From: Enteractinococcus fodinae
Lineage (GTDB): Bacteria > Actinomycetota > Actinomycetes > Actinomycetales > Micrococcaceae
Direction: 5' to 3'
NCBI RefSeq assembly: GCF_031458395.1
Contig: NZ_JAVDYJ010000001.1
Span: 1,860,001 to 1,924,000, forward strand
Length of the DNA: 64,000 nt
Numbering within the stretch: the first letter of the stretch is position 1; each line of letters opens with the position of its first letter. Under the pieces are notes generated by a model that did not search any database, had not been told where the DNA came from, and worked only from the letters and a program-made list of their open reading frames with translations. The position numbers were made by a program, and so were the translations under genes. Positions 9,473-18,267 of this stretch are shown here, piece after piece.

Positions 9473-9556
9473 ACCTGGTCCTCACCCGGGGCACCCCACC
9501 GCGGTGGAGGGTTGCCGGTCAGTAAGCCGGGGCATATTTACTGACACTCGTGACCA
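9473..9556 (-). ncRNA. SAM-IV riboswitch aptamer
   Basis: Read on the minus strand, the segment begins GGTCACGAGTGTCAGTAAAT, continues through GCCCCGGCTTACTGACCGGC, AACCCTCCACCGCGGTGG and GGTGCCCCGGGTGAGGACC. This follows the actinobacterial SAM-IV consensus from memory almost base for base, including the closing GGTCA/TGACC-type P1 and the CGCGG loop region. SAM-IV elements are known upstream of methionine and sulfur genes in Actinomycetales, and metY follows here. A further GTCTCA..TGAGAC hairpin (about 9454-9473) sits just downstream of the core. Confidence 0.93.
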
Positions 9557-9699
9557 ACACCCACTACTATGCCAGAAATCAATCAAAATGGCGACTTCTG
9601 AGACCGGTTATCCACACCGTGGGCTGAATTTATGATGTACGCAATAATTCGGACTGATCAACGCTCCAAAATCGAGATGACAAGTTGTATTGTTGTCGT

Positions 9700-10794
9700 A
9701 TGGAACAACTCGGATACTTTGATCAGATCACCGCTGATGACCTGAAAGCCATGGCCGCAGCCACCGGGCCAAAGGTCACTATATTTCTGCCGACCGCTCC
9801 ACCACAACATCAACCCCAAGATACCGCCACCCGTGTTAAGTCACTGGTCAAGGAAGCACGACGGAAACTCGTCAATGCTGGGGTCCCCGAATCAGACGCC
9901 AAAGATATGTTGGCTTCCTTTGATGCCATCGCCACTGATGCGCCGTTCTTACGTCAGCAGGGTGAATCACTTGCCCTTTTCGCTGCCAAAGGCCTGAACC
10001 TCATCTATCGGCTCGGCGTTCCCGTGTCCGAATACACCCATGTCGCAGAACACTTCGTGCTGCGCCCGATTTCTGAAGCCCTCACCAAATCCCACGCGTA
10101 CTATATTCTGGCGATCTCACGCAAGAAAGTACGCGTCCTTGATGCCACTAAAGACTCGGTGGTCCAGCTCGATCTGCAAGACATCGTTCCGGAATCACTT
10201 GAAGACGTCGTCGACACTGACGATCGTCAATCTCAGCTGCAAAACCGCTCACTTGGCGGTGCGGGCCCCGTCTTCCACGGCCACGGTGGGGCAGCTGACA
10301 ACCAAGAAGTCGAAATTGAACGATTTTTACAAGAAGTCGGCTCATCTCTTGGAGATCTCCTCGGCAGGGCTCGCTCCCAGCCGATGGTCCTAGCTGGCGT
10401 TGCCGAAAACGTTGCATCGGTTAAAGCTGCATCGTCCTACCCGGTGGTTGCCGAAGATTTCATCTCAGGTAATCCAGACGTTTCAACGAACCGCGAATTG
10501 CAGCAAGCCGGTTGGGACGTGGTGCGCCCGCACTTTGCTGCCAATGATGACGCAGCATACGAGCGTTTCGCAGATGTTTCCGGCACCGGTCTGGGTGAAA
10601 CACAGCCAGATCTTATCCGCGAGGCGGCAGTTGCTGGTCGTGTGGACACGTTATTTATTAACCCGTCGCTGAACGCCTCGGACGGCACCGGGGACGTGAA
10701 CACGGCGATCTTGCACACCAAACTCAATTCCGGAGATATCGTCATCATCTCCGATGGTCGTGTTGAAAACGTTGCGGCGCTCATGCGCTACTAG
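9700..10794 (+). CDS. baeRF-type (archaeo-eukaryotic release-factor-like) protein
   Basis: This 364-aa protein is of the bacterial aeRF1-like (baeRF3-type) group. The N-terminus has FDQITADDLKAMAAATGPKV and a VTIFLPTAPPQ strand followed by a helical segment (RVKSLVKEARRKL). The middle has FVLRPI and AYYILAISRKKVRVL. The C-terminal domain ends in the family's GDIVIISDG..NVAALMRY. Family members are proposed to act at stalled ribosomes, but the function is not established. ATG 9700 (MEQLGYFDQ) is chosen over 9685, whose extra residues MYCCR are atypical. It is divergent from the metY leader and followed by a strong terminator. Confidence 0.75.
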   Translation: MEQLGYFDQITADDLKAMAAATGPKVTIFLPTAPPQHQPQDTATRVKSLVKEARRKLVNAGVPESDAKDMLASFDAIATDAPFLRQQGESLALFAAKGLNLIYRLGVPVSEYTHVAEHFVLRPISEALTKSHAYYILAISRKKVRVLDATKDSVVQLDLQDIVPESLEDVVDTDDRQSQLQNRSLGGAGPVFHGHGGAADNQEVEIERFLQEVGSSLGDLLGRARSQPMVLAGVAENVASVKAASSYPVVAEDFISGNPDVSTNRELQQAGWDVVRPHFAANDDAAYERFADVSGTGLGETQPDLIREAAVAGRVDTLFINPSLNASDGTGDVNTAILHTKLNSGDIVIISDGRVENVAALMRY

Positions 10795-10813
10795 AAACCC
10801 CACGCACCAAATA

Positions 10814-10851
10814 CCCCTCGAGAAATGTTTCGACGTTTTTCGAGGGGTTTT
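10814..10851 (+). terminator. Rho-independent terminator after the baeRF gene
   Basis: The arms CCCCTCGAGAAA and TTTTTCGAGGGG (12 bp with one G-U) are separated by a 10-nt loop and followed by TTTTGCG. It lies 20 bp after the stop codon. Confidence 0.85.
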
Positions 10852-11022
10852 GCGTACCCTGTCCCATCCCCCAACGCAACGAATGGCGCCGGATTCTAGT
10901 AATACAGCGCAGCGGCAAAGTTTTTTCTAAAGTCCCTTGTGACAGGCAGAAATACTGCCGGACGGGCATGCCACAAAACAGCATAATGTGACACATTTCA
11001 ATTTCAACGGCGCTTTCGTGAC

Positions 11023-11679
11023 ATGCTGATGAACATGCGCTTGGATCATGTTTCTTATGCTGTAGGTCCGGAAGGACTCCATGCCACCGCCGATAGGATG
11101 GCCGAGCTTCTCGGCGTCGATTGGGTCAACGGTGGGGTACACCCGCGTTTCGGGACGCGCAACCTCTTTTTCCCGATGAAAAACCGACAATACTTTGAGA
11201 TCGTTGAGGTGCTGGAACACCCAGCAGCCGAAAAGGCGCCCTTCGGGCAGGCCGTTCGAGCTCGTTCGAATATGGGCGGCGGTTGGATGGGCTGGGTCGT
11301 TTCCGTAGACGACATGGCACCGTTTGAAGAACGCCTCGACCGTCGCGCCGTGCCCGGTGCTCGGACCTTCCCAGATGGTCGCACTTTAGAGTGGCAACAG
11401 ATCGGTATTAAGGGCCTCATCGCCGACCCGCAGGTGCCCTATATTCTGCGGTGGAACGAGGGGACCGAAGATCTGCACCCTTCGCAGGCAGAGCCCGCTG
11501 AGGCCGCGATCGAGTCGATCACCATCGCAGGCAATCGGCCGCGTGTGCGAGATTGGCTGGGATTGGCCGATTCCGATGAGATGGTCGAAGATCTGAACAT
11601 CAAGTACATCTCCCCGTCCGGCACACCGGGTATCGCAGAAGTCACCTTCTCAACACCAAAGGGTCTCGTAACGGTCTAG
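11023..11679 (+). CDS. VOC-superfamily protein (glyoxalase-like domain)
   Basis: This 218-aa protein begins MRLDHVSYAVGPEGLHATADRM, with the His-containing first beta strand of a vicinal-oxygen-chelate fold. It continues with GTRNLFFPMKNRQYFEIVEV, whose Glu could be a metal ligand. A second related half runs from IESITIAGNRPRV. It resembles the Glyoxalase_3 type, for which no general reaction is known. Three near in-frame ATGs (11023, 11029, 11035) compete and none has a clear ribosome binding site. A second, sequence-unrelated VOC gene faces it across a shared terminator. Confidence 0.7.
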   Translation: MLMNMRLDHVSYAVGPEGLHATADRMAELLGVDWVNGGVHPRFGTRNLFFPMKNRQYFEIVEVLEHPAAEKAPFGQAVRARSNMGGGWMGWVVSVDDMAPFEERLDRRAVPGARTFPDGRTLEWQQIGIKGLIADPQVPYILRWNEGTEDLHPSQAEPAEAAIESITIAGNRPRVRDWLGLADSDEMVEDLNIKYISPSGTPGIAEVTFSTPKGLVTV

Positions 11680-11704
11680 GCTTACCAAGAATCCCGGGGG
11701 AAAG

Positions 11705-11754
11705 AAAACGGTCATTGGGAGGACAACACATTGCCCAACCCAATGACCGTTTTT
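11705..11754. terminator. Bidirectional terminator between the two convergent VOC genes
   Basis: The arms AAAACGGTCATTGGG and CCCAATGACCGTTTT are perfectly complementary (15 bp) around a 20-nt loop. An A-rich left flank and a TTTT right end let it serve transcripts from both directions. Confidence 0.85.
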
Positions 11755-11808
11755 CTCTGTCTCTGGAGCCTCAGCTCACGCCTCTAGAGCGTGGCTCACA
11801 GCGTGAAC

Positions 11809-12696
11809 TTAAGCATCGGCGGCTTGGATCCGGAGTTCATTGGCCCAGGGATCTTCGAAACGGACGGTTCGGCCGTCATCAGCGACTTGTACGCCGTAGT
11901 GTTTGACGCGTTCGGTCACTTCACCGAGGGCATCCTTGCTAGGTAACACGATATCGACTTGACCTAAGCCGAGGGTGTTGTCACGGCGGCCGGCTCCTTG
12001 GCTATTCCAGATGTTCATCGCCATGTGATGGTGATACCCGCCGGCACTGACGAATAAGGCACCCGGAAAGTTCGCTTTTGTCGCATCAAAGCCCAACCAA
12101 TCGACATAGAATTTCCGAGCTCCAGCCAGGTCACCCACTTGTAGGTGGACGTGACCAATCTCTGCTCCCCCGATCACGGGGTTCTGGATCGCATCTTCGG
12201 TTAAGTAGTCACGGAGATACTGGTTGGGATCTAATAACAGGTTATCCATCTCCACTTGACCGTGCACCCAGCTCCATTCACTGCGGTCACGGTCCCAATA
12301 GAGCTCAATACCATTGCCTTCTGGATCATTGAAGTAAAAGGCTTTACTCACTAAGTGATCGGCACTACCAGTAAAGGAGTTGGGGGCATATTGAGCTGCT
12401 GTATAGAGAGCAGCAGCCAGGGCCGTTTCGGTTTCAAAAAGGATTGCCGTGTGGAATAGACCGGCTGCACGTCGGGAAGCGTGCTGGAGTTCTGGAGCGT
12501 GTTCCAGGATCACAAGTGGCCGGTTGCCCCGACCAATGATCGCGGAAGAACCTTGCTGATCAATTACTTGCAGCGGAAGCGCGTGGGTGTAGTACTTGAT
12601 CATGTTGTCCAGGTCCGCAACCTTGAGGGTCACCGCACCCATTTCAGTATCGTCTGCAAGTCGGGCGTTTTCGATGGGATCTATCTGTTGAGTCAC
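11809..12696 (-). CDS. VOC-family ring-cleavage-dioxygenase-like protein (CatE type)
   Basis: This 295-aa protein has two VOC modules. Module one runs from MGAVTLKVADLDNMIKYYTH through FYFNDPEGNGIELYWDRD. Module two runs from IGHVHLQVGDLAGARKFYVD through FVSAGGYHHHMAMNIW. The HVHLQV and HHHMAMN His residues and a Glu near the C-terminus (WANELRIQ) fit a 2-His-1-carboxylate metal site as in catechol-2,3-dioxygenase-like CatE. The actual substrate is unknown. GTG 12696 (MTQQIDPIE) is chosen because AGAGGAA lies 5 nt upstream. Confidence 0.8.
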   Translation of the reverse strand: MTQQIDPIENARLADDTEMGAVTLKVADLDNMIKYYTHALPLQVIDQQGSSAIIGRGNRPLVILEHAPELQHASRRAAGLFHTAILFETETALAAALYTAAQYAPNSFTGSADHLVSKAFYFNDPEGNGIELYWDRDRSEWSWVHGQVEMDNLLLDPNQYLRDYLTEDAIQNPVIGGAEIGHVHLQVGDLAGARKFYVDWLGFDATKANFPGALFVSAGGYHHHMAMNIWNSQGAGRRDNTLGLGQVDIVLPSKDALGEVTERVKHYGVQVADDGRTVRFEDPWANELRIQAADA

Positions 12697-12823
12697 TCGG
12701 ATTCCTCTCGATTCAGTCTTACAGCAAACACCGTCTGCCGTTAAAATTTGAAGCAACTACCTCCAGTGTAGATTACTTTCCGCAGAAAGTCATATTTTGA
12801 GGGCAAGTGCATTTCAGGGGGCA

Positions 12824-13147
12824 TCAATTGGTCACGCTGTCGCGCATCCACTGCAGATACCCGGGACTCCCATCAAGAATCGGTATAACCACGACTTCGG
12901 GCTCATCATATGAATGCTGGTCGGCAAAAAGCTTCTTGAGTTTATCGACCGCCGCGGCGGTGGTTTTGAAGGACAGCAGGAATTCAGAATCGTGGTGCAC
13001 CTGCCCTTCCCAGCGGTAGTAACTTTGCACTTGGGAGACCTGCACACAGGCGGCCAGCTGCTGTTCCACAGCGGCTGCGGCCAGTTGCTGAACTTCTTCC
13101 TCGGAGTCGGTGGTGGTCTGGACGATGACAAATTCTGGAGTATTCAT
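12824..13147 (-). CDS. cutA: CutA1-type divalent-ion tolerance protein
   Basis: This 107-aa protein has the CutA1 features: an N-terminal strand FVIVQTTTDSEEE, LAACVQVSQVQSYYRWEG (the family's ACVN-like turn and YxW), LLSFKTT and YDEPEVVVIPI. It is a cytoplasmic trimer, historically linked to copper tolerance and of uncertain direct role. The length is exactly as expected. It is read leftward, about 50 bp from the DUF2238 gene. Confidence 0.92.
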   Translation of the reverse strand: MNTPEFVIVQTTTDSEEEVQQLAAAAVEQQLAACVQVSQVQSYYRWEGQVHHDSEFLLSFKTTAAAVDKLKKLFADQHSYDEPEVVVIPILDGSPGYLQWMRDSVTN

Positions 13148-13199
13148 GCAGCCAGTCTGCCTGAATCATCATCGCACCGGAAGGCTCGAAGCTACAGAC

Positions 13200-13868
13200 T
13201 CACTGCGCGTTGCCAGCGCCTACTTTGCTGGGCTGTTGCACGTCCAATAAGGTACCGATGTAGCCAACAGCGCCGCGGCGGCGATAGGCGAAAAGCATCC
13301 CAGCGATAAACAAGGATGGCGTCAACCCCGCGATCATGTCGGTCATGGTGTCGAAGTTCCCGCCTTGGGTTCGGGTGTCAAAGGTGAGGTCGAAGACAAA
13401 TTCTCCGATTTCCCAGGCCAGGGCGATGAATGCCTTCGCAGTGATCAGCATGACCATCTCAACCCACACCGGAAGTCTGAGTCGGTAGGCATCGAGTGTT
13501 TTACCCAGCGCTAAGATGAGTGCGAAACTAACGAAAATGCCCGAGTACAAGTGGACGACGGTATCCCATGGTTGCCATATTTCATACCACCGCCAGTACC
13601 CTCCCAAGTAGGGTCCCGTCAGCAGCAGTAGGCCGTACTGCAACTGAATACTGAGCGGCACCTGCAGATTTACCCAGCGTTCGGCAAGGAGTGGTGCAAA
13701 GACCAAAATGGTTGCAATTAGCGCGATCGAGAAGTTCCGCCAGTCTTGGGCAATGAGTGCTAACACGGCTGAGCCGGCGAACAGCACCCCGGCTCCGATC
13801 ATCGGCCAATGGCGATACGCTTGAGCGGTGGTTGGGCGTTGTACAGTGTTGACGCTTGAAGTAGGCAT
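13200..13868 (-). CDS. DUF2238-like integral membrane protein
   Basis: This 222-aa protein has about six hydrophobic segments, for example at residues 22-40, 44-62, 77-93, 105-124 and 137-155. Conserved-looking polar residues lie inside them: WDTVVHLYSGIF, LAWEIGEF and FDTMTDMIAGL. The pattern of WD..H, E..E and D..D fits the YjdF/DUF2238 family of membrane proteins of unknown function. It lies between cutA and a TrhA-type gene, all leftward; co-transcription is possible but no function follows from it. Confidence 0.65.
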   Translation of the reverse strand: MPTSSVNTVQRPTTAQAYRHWPMIGAGVLFAGSAVLALIAQDWRNFSIALIATILVFAPLLAERWVNLQVPLSIQLQYGLLLLTGPYLGGYWRWYEIWQPWDTVVHLYSGIFVSFALILALGKTLDAYRLRLPVWVEMVMLITAKAFIALAWEIGEFVFDLTFDTRTQGGNFDTMTDMIAGLTPSLFIAGMLFAYRRRGAVGYIGTLLDVQQPSKVGAGNAQ

Positions 13869-13938
13869 TATTTTTCACCATACCGACGCTGTCCCGTCTT
13901 GGCGATGCTTGATCACGTATTTAGCTGGGAAAGTATTG

Positions 13939-14622
13939 TCACATCGAGACAAGGATCGCAACGTAATGGCACGCCCAAGCAATCACGGTACACACGTGGA
14001 AGATCTCATGAAACCCGAATGAGTACGGGAAAAAGTTTGGTCGTTTCAGCGCATACACCACCGCACCGAGGGTGTAAAAGACGCCACCTAGCACGATGAA
14101 GGAGACGACCAGGCCCCCGCTTGCTGCGTAGAAGTCTGGTAAATACCAGACCGCTACCCAGCCCAGAGCGATGTAGATCGGCACATATACCCATCGCGGC
14201 GCCCAGATCCAGAATTGGCGCATCAAAATGCCGCCCAGCGCGGCAATCCAGATAACGGTCAGGAGCAATTGCATTTGGCTCTGGGGCAGCAGCATCACGG
14301 CCAAGGGGGTGTACGTGCCAGCAATGAGCAGAAAAATATTGGAATGATCAAGCCTACGCAACGCGGCCATAACGCGCGGGGACCAGTTCCCGCGGTGATA
14401 CACCGCGGAGGAGCCGAACAACACCACCGAGCAGATTCCGAAAATGGCCACACTCAAACGCTCGGTGAAGGTCTCCGGAACAGCGACCGACAGCATGGTG
14501 GCGATCAAGGCGAGCGGTGTCGCAACCAAGTGGATCCAACCTCGGGCGCGTGGTTTCGTCAGGAGAGCTTTCGGATCGATCGAAGGCCGACTCTTTCGCG
14601 CTGTGGTTGGTTTGGATGTCAT
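13939..14622 (-). CDS. Hemolysin III / TrhA family membrane protein (PAQR-like)
   Basis: This 227-aa protein has seven predicted membrane segments. It carries the family's SAVYHRGNW (first conserved Ser/His), RLDHSNIFLLIAGTYTPLAV and the C-terminal GFHEIFHVCTVIAWACHYVAI with His residues that would form a metal site as in PAQR proteins. Such proteins have been implicated in membrane fluidity homeostasis. A GGAG motif 5 nt before ATG 14622 supports the start. The 195-bp gap to the divergent gene at 14818 holds promoters; no other structure was seen there. Confidence 0.9.
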   Translation of the reverse strand: MTSKPTTARKSRPSIDPKALLTKPRARGWIHLVATPLALIATMLSVAVPETFTERLSVAIFGICSVVLFGSSAVYHRGNWSPRVMAALRRLDHSNIFLLIAGTYTPLAVMLLPQSQMQLLLTVIWIAALGGILMRQFWIWAPRWVYVPIYIALGWVAVWYLPDFYAASGGLVVSFIVLGGVFYTLGAVVYALKRPNFFPYSFGFHEIFHVCTVIAWACHYVAILVSM

Positions 14623-14817
14623 CTATTCTCCGGGCTATCCTGTCGGGACATGAGCGGCTCATTGGATTGGGCATGAGGCCGGCGACTCAGTGTTGGGCGC
14701 CAGTAGGAATCGTGCCATATAAGGCTGGCTTGACCGTAACACACCGTTTTGGCGCCGACAATGCTCGCCTGAAGCCATGTGCCACAACCGCTTCTGATGC
14801 CTGGCTAAGATTGAACC

Positions 14818-15651
14818 ATGCCTGCTACCCGCGCTGCGATGCTCAGTCGTCGACTCCTCCCCTCAGTCCCCGAGCATCTCGCGACACAGCTGGGAGGTTA
14901 TGACTGGCGAACGGCGCAAGTCGTGGAACGCGGAAAAGATCACACCATCTTGGTCGCAGAAAAGCTCGCGGTGGCGCGCATTCCGCGCCAGACCGACCCG
15001 GATCTGAGCCGCAAAATGCAATTGCTTACAGATCTTGAGCTTCCCTGGGCGGTGCCCACACCGCTATCGGAAGTTGAGCACGGCGTGCTCCAGGCCTATA
15101 TTCCTGGCACCGCTCACCCACACGGTCGCGGTGAACCCCACATGCTGGCAAGTATCGTGTCCGAGCTTGAGACCTATGACACGACAGGCTTAACACTGAA
15201 CGTTCCGTTTGCTCAGCGGGGCCAGATCACCCGTGTAATGCTCGAAGCATTAGATGCGGTCGTACCTGATCGGATGGCCTGGTCGATCGCCGAGCACGTG
15301 CACGGGTGGACCGATGATCAGGTGGGTTGCGGTCTGGTGCATGGCGACTTGGCCGGGCACAATATGCACTGGGTCGACGGCGAGCTGGTGGGAATTCTGG
15401 ACTGGGACTACGCGGCCAACTGGGATACCGCACTGAATGCCACCTACCTGAGCCTCTGGCACGCGGTGCGACCGGAGGAATTTACTGCGGTCCCGAATCG
15501 CGCGCGAGTTTGGTCAGGCGCGCTGGGCTTGTACGCACTGGCCGATGCGCTCAGTTGGAATGTGTCGGCAGCAGGCTGGCGCAGACTCAAGAAGAAAGTC
15601 CAACCGAGGATTCTCGAGGCTTATCGGGCGATCCCGTACGCCGAGGACTAA
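14818..15651 (+). CDS. Aminoglycoside-phosphotransferase-like kinase
   Basis: This 277-aa protein has the APH/choline-kinase fold. The N-lobe contains VERGKDHTILVAEKLAVARIPR. The catalytic loop GLVHGDLAGHNMHW has the Asp-x4-Asn pattern, and the Mg-binding segment is VGILDWDYA. It resembles the macrolide phosphotransferase subgroup, but chromosomal members in Actinobacteria often have unknown metabolic substrates, so resistance should not be assumed. Its stop overlaps the stop of the convergent FAD oxidoreductase by 4 bp, leaving no room for a terminator. Confidence 0.8.
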   Translation: MPATRAAMLSRRLLPSVPEHLATQLGGYDWRTAQVVERGKDHTILVAEKLAVARIPRQTDPDLSRKMQLLTDLELPWAVPTPLSEVEHGVLQAYIPGTAHPHGRGEPHMLASIVSELETYDTTGLTLNVPFAQRGQITRVMLEALDAVVPDRMAWSIAEHVHGWTDDQVGCGLVHGDLAGHNMHWVDGELVGILDWDYAANWDTALNATYLSLWHAVRPEEFTAVPNRARVWSGALGLYALADALSWNVSAAGWRRLKKKVQPRILEAYRAIPYAED

Positions 15652-16712
15652 CGCAGCCGGTCAGGAGCGAGGTCTTGCACCGATTGGGAGGTAACCCAGT
15701 CCCCCGCTGTCCCATCTACAAGCAGGTCGGCTGCCAGGCGAGCGAAACCCAATGAGGTCTGGAAACCATAACCTGACTGACCGGCCAACCAGAAAAACCC
15801 GGGGTGCTGATCGAACCCGACCACCGGGACGCCGTCCGGGGCTTCGGTGCGCAGACCGGTCCAGGCTTGGCGGACCCCGGTCACATGCAAGGTGGTATCG
15901 GCTTGGATCTCGTGAATCAGCGCATCGATATCTTCAGGATTCGGTTGGGCGTCTTCGGGCGGCGAGGCCACGGCTTCTTGCGGAGAGGCCAGAATGGCTT
16001 GGGGATCTTCGTACCGGTAATAGTAACCGTCGGCTTTCATCACCATGGGACGGTCAGGGCGCAGCGAGTCATCGAGGTCGAGAATCGCAGCCGTACGACG
16101 TAGGGGCGTCAGCCCCAGCGGTGCGATCCCACACCGTTCGGCAACCTCATCGGCCCACGCGCCAGCAGCATTAATCACCGTTTGTGCCCGGTAGGTGGCA
16201 TGATTGGTGGTCACCGTCCACCCGCCGTGGTCATAGGCTGCGGTAACGACGCGTTCGTTGCGCCGAACGGTCATGTTCGAGGCATCATGCACCAGCCAGT
16301 CGAGCATCGCTTCGGCTTTGGTGCGTAAGGAACGCTCGTCGAGGGCCCCGGCGGCAAACCTGTCGGCGCGCAGCTCGGGTGCCAGGTGCCGCAGCTGCTC
16401 GGCGTCCAGCCGGAGCTGTCCCGGATAGGCGCCCTCGTCAATTTCTCCTGGTGTGCCGACCATCAGAAATCTTGAGGGCCACACAACTGGCTGGGCCAGC
16501 GCTTGCTGTTGGTCCAGCAGCATCTCGACGGTAATGTCGGTCAATTCCCGCACCGCAGGCGGCCCATATCCCAGGACGAGTTGTTGCGCTGACCGCCCAG
16601 AGGTGTGATAGGCCAGCTGCGGCTCGGCTTCCAACAAGGTGACGTGATGCCCACGGACTGACAGTTCTCGCCCCAGCGATATGCCGGCGATTCCGCCGCC
16701 TATGATGAGCAC
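15648..16712 (-). CDS. FAD-dependent oxidoreductase (DAO / glycine oxidase-like family)
   Basis: This protein (354 aa from the chosen start) opens directly with the FAD dinucleotide fold VLIIGGGIAGISLGRELS and has the family's C-terminal FFWLAGQSGYGFQTSLGFA, which closes the FAD site. It probably oxidises an amine or amino acid; the substrate is unknown. GTG 16712 is preferred because GGAAGG lies 9 nt upstream, although a GTG at 16742 would add ten residues. It lies downstream of gatB across a 9-bp GC-rich hairpin, so it is likely its own unit. Confidence 0.82.
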   Translation of the reverse strand: MLIIGGGIAGISLGRELSVRGHHVTLLEAEPQLAYHTSGRSAQQLVLGYGPPAVRELTDITVEMLLDQQQALAQPVVWPSRFLMVGTPGEIDEGAYPGQLRLDAEQLRHLAPELRADRFAAGALDERSLRTKAEAMLDWLVHDASNMTVRRNERVVTAAYDHGGWTVTTNHATYRAQTVINAAGAWADEVAERCGIAPLGLTPLRRTAAILDLDDSLRPDRPMVMKADGYYYRYEDPQAILASPQEAVASPPEDAQPNPEDIDALIHEIQADTTLHVTGVRQAWTGLRTEAPDGVPVVGFDQHPGFFWLAGQSGYGFQTSLGFARLAADLLVDGTAGDWVTSQSVQDLAPDRLR

Positions 16713-16746
16713 CTGTGCAGTCCTTCCACGATCCAGTTCCACGGCT

Positions 16747-16777
16747 CAACGCGGGGCGGTGATACCGTCCCGCGTTG
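16747..16777 (-). terminator. GC-rich hairpin between gatB and the FAD oxidoreductase gene
   Basis: CAACGCGGG and CCCGCGTTG pair over 9 bp around a loop that itself contains a CGG/CCG pair. There is no U-tract, so it may be a weak terminator, an attenuator or an RNA-stability element at the end of the gatCAB transcript. Confidence 0.45.
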
Positions 16778-16794
16778 CGCCGATGGAGTCCTGG

Positions 16795-18267
16795 TTAGCC
16801 GATCTTTTCCAGGATAATTTCGCGAACCTTGCCGGCATCGGCTTGACCCTTGGTGGCCTTCATGACGGGACCGATCAGCGCGCCCACGGCCTTCATGTGC
16901 CCGTCTTTAATGCGCTGGACGACATCGGGGTTGGCTGCCATTGCTTCGTCAACCGCACTGGACAGCGCGCCATCATCCGAGACCACAGCTAGCGAGCGAG
17001 CTTCGACGATCTGCCCGGGACGGCCTTCTCCGGCAGCAATGTAGCCCACGACCTGGCGGGCGATCTTGTCGTTGATGGTGTTGTCGGCAATCAACTGCTC
17101 GATTTCGACCACATCGGCGGGCGTGACACCTAGGGCTTCTGGGGAGACGCCTTCTTCGTTGGCCAGGCGGGCGATTTCGCCCATCCACCATTTCCGTGCG
17201 GCTTCCGGGGTCGCCCCGGCGCTGACGGTTTGTTCGATTTCGTCAAGGATCCCGGCAGCGACCACATCGCGGAACTCAGTCTCGGAGAACTGCCATTCGT
17301 CGCGCAGACGGCGACGACGCTGCACCGGGTTTTCTGGCAGATCGGCCCGGAGCCGATCAATCCACGCCTCATCGGTGACGATCGGCACCAGATCGGGGTC
17401 TGGGAAGTACCGGTAGTCGTCGGCGTCAGATTTTGGTCGCCCGGAACGGGTGGACCGGTTTTCCTCGTCCCAGTGTCGGGTTTCTTGGACGATGGTTTCG
17501 CCCGCGTCCAAGGCTTTGGCCTGCCGGATGATCTCGGATTCCACGGCGGCGGCCACCGCACGGGTCGAGTTCACGTTCTTGGTTTCGGTGCGCGTGCCAA
17601 AGGTTGTTGATCCGATGGGCATCAGCGAGACGTTGGCGTCACAGCGAATATTGCCGCGTTCCATGCGCGCATCGGATACGCCCAGCGCTTTGACGATGTC
17701 GCGGATCGTGGCCAGGTAGGCGCGAGCCAATTCTGGGGCTCGCTCGCCGGCACCGGTAATCGGTTTGGACACGATCTCAACCAGTGGTACCCCGGCCCGG
17801 TTGTAGTCCACCAGTGAGGCCGAGGAGTTATGAATACGGCCGGTCGAGCCGATGTGGGTGAGTTTGCCCGCATCTTCTTCGATGTGGGCGCGTTCAATTT
17901 CGACCCGGAAGATTTCCCCGTCATCGAGTTCGACATCGACATAGCCGTCGTAAGCGATCGCGGGTTCTTCTTGCGAGGTCTGATAATTTTTGCCCAGATC
18001 CGGGTAGAAGTACTGTTTGCGAGTGAACCGTGACTCTGGTGCGATAGTGCAGTTCAGCGCCAGTCCCAGCTTGATGCCGTAGTCGATACCGGCAGCGTTA
18101 ATGGTCGGCAGCGTACCGGGGAGCCCAAGGTCTCCGGGGGTCACGTTGGAGTTTGGTTGGTCTCCGAAGGCGTTGGTCGCGGTGGAGAACATTTTGGTTG
18201 TGGTGTTGAGTTCGACGTGGACTTCAAAACCCAACACGGGTTCGTAGGTTTGTAAAGCGGTTTTCAT
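16795..18267 (-). CDS. gatB: Asp-tRNA(Asn)/Glu-tRNA(Gln) amidotransferase subunit B
   Basis: GatB phosphorylates mischarged Glu-tRNA(Gln)/Asp-tRNA(Asn) and transfers ammonia onto it. The 490-aa protein is complete. YEPVLGFEVHVEL holds the conserved Glu and His. IERAHIEEDAGKLTH and SLVDYNRAGVPLVEIV hold the acidic Mg/ATP residues, and the C-terminal YqeY-like tRNA-binding tail runs from about residue 335. The zinc cysteines of some GatB proteins are absent (MFSTATNAF, NVTPGDLGLPG), as I recall for other Actinobacteria. Its ATG overlaps the gatA stop (ATGA). GatB looks functional while its partner GatA does not. Confidence 0.95.
   Translation of the reverse strand: MKTALQTYEPVLGFEVHVELNTTTKMFSTATNAFGDQPNSNVTPGDLGLPGTLPTINAAGIDYGIKLGLALNCTIAPESRFTRKQYFYPDLGKNYQTSQEEPAIAYDGYVDVELDDGEIFRVEIERAHIEEDAGKLTHIGSTGRIHNSSASLVDYNRAGVPLVEIVSKPITGAGERAPELARAYLATIRDIVKALGVSDARMERGNIRCDANVSLMPIGSTTFGTRTETKNVNSTRAVAAAVESEIIRQAKALDAGETIVQETRHWDEENRSTRSGRPKSDADDYRYFPDPDLVPIVTDEAWIDRLRADLPENPVQRRRRLRDEWQFSETEFRDVVAAGILDEIEQTVSAGATPEAARKWWMGEIARLANEEGVSPEALGVTPADVVEIEQLIADNTINDKIARQVVGYIAAGEGRPGQIVEARSLAVVSDDGALSSAVDEAMAANPDVVQRIKDGHMKAVGALIGPVMKATKGQADAGKVREIILEKIG

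Noticed and set aside
14623-14817. Possible small gene between the TrhA-like and APH-like genes
   Set aside because: Only short frames without ribosome binding sites; the divergent arrangement is explained by two promoters.
14818-15651. Antibiotic-resistance gene
   Set aside because: The fold is APH-like, but there is no mobile context, and chromosomal relatives often have other substrates; resistance cannot be claimed.
16795-18267. Loss of GatB zinc cysteines as a second defect of the amidotransferase
   Set aside because: Actinobacterial GatB proteins, as recalled, commonly lack these cysteines, so this is not unusual.
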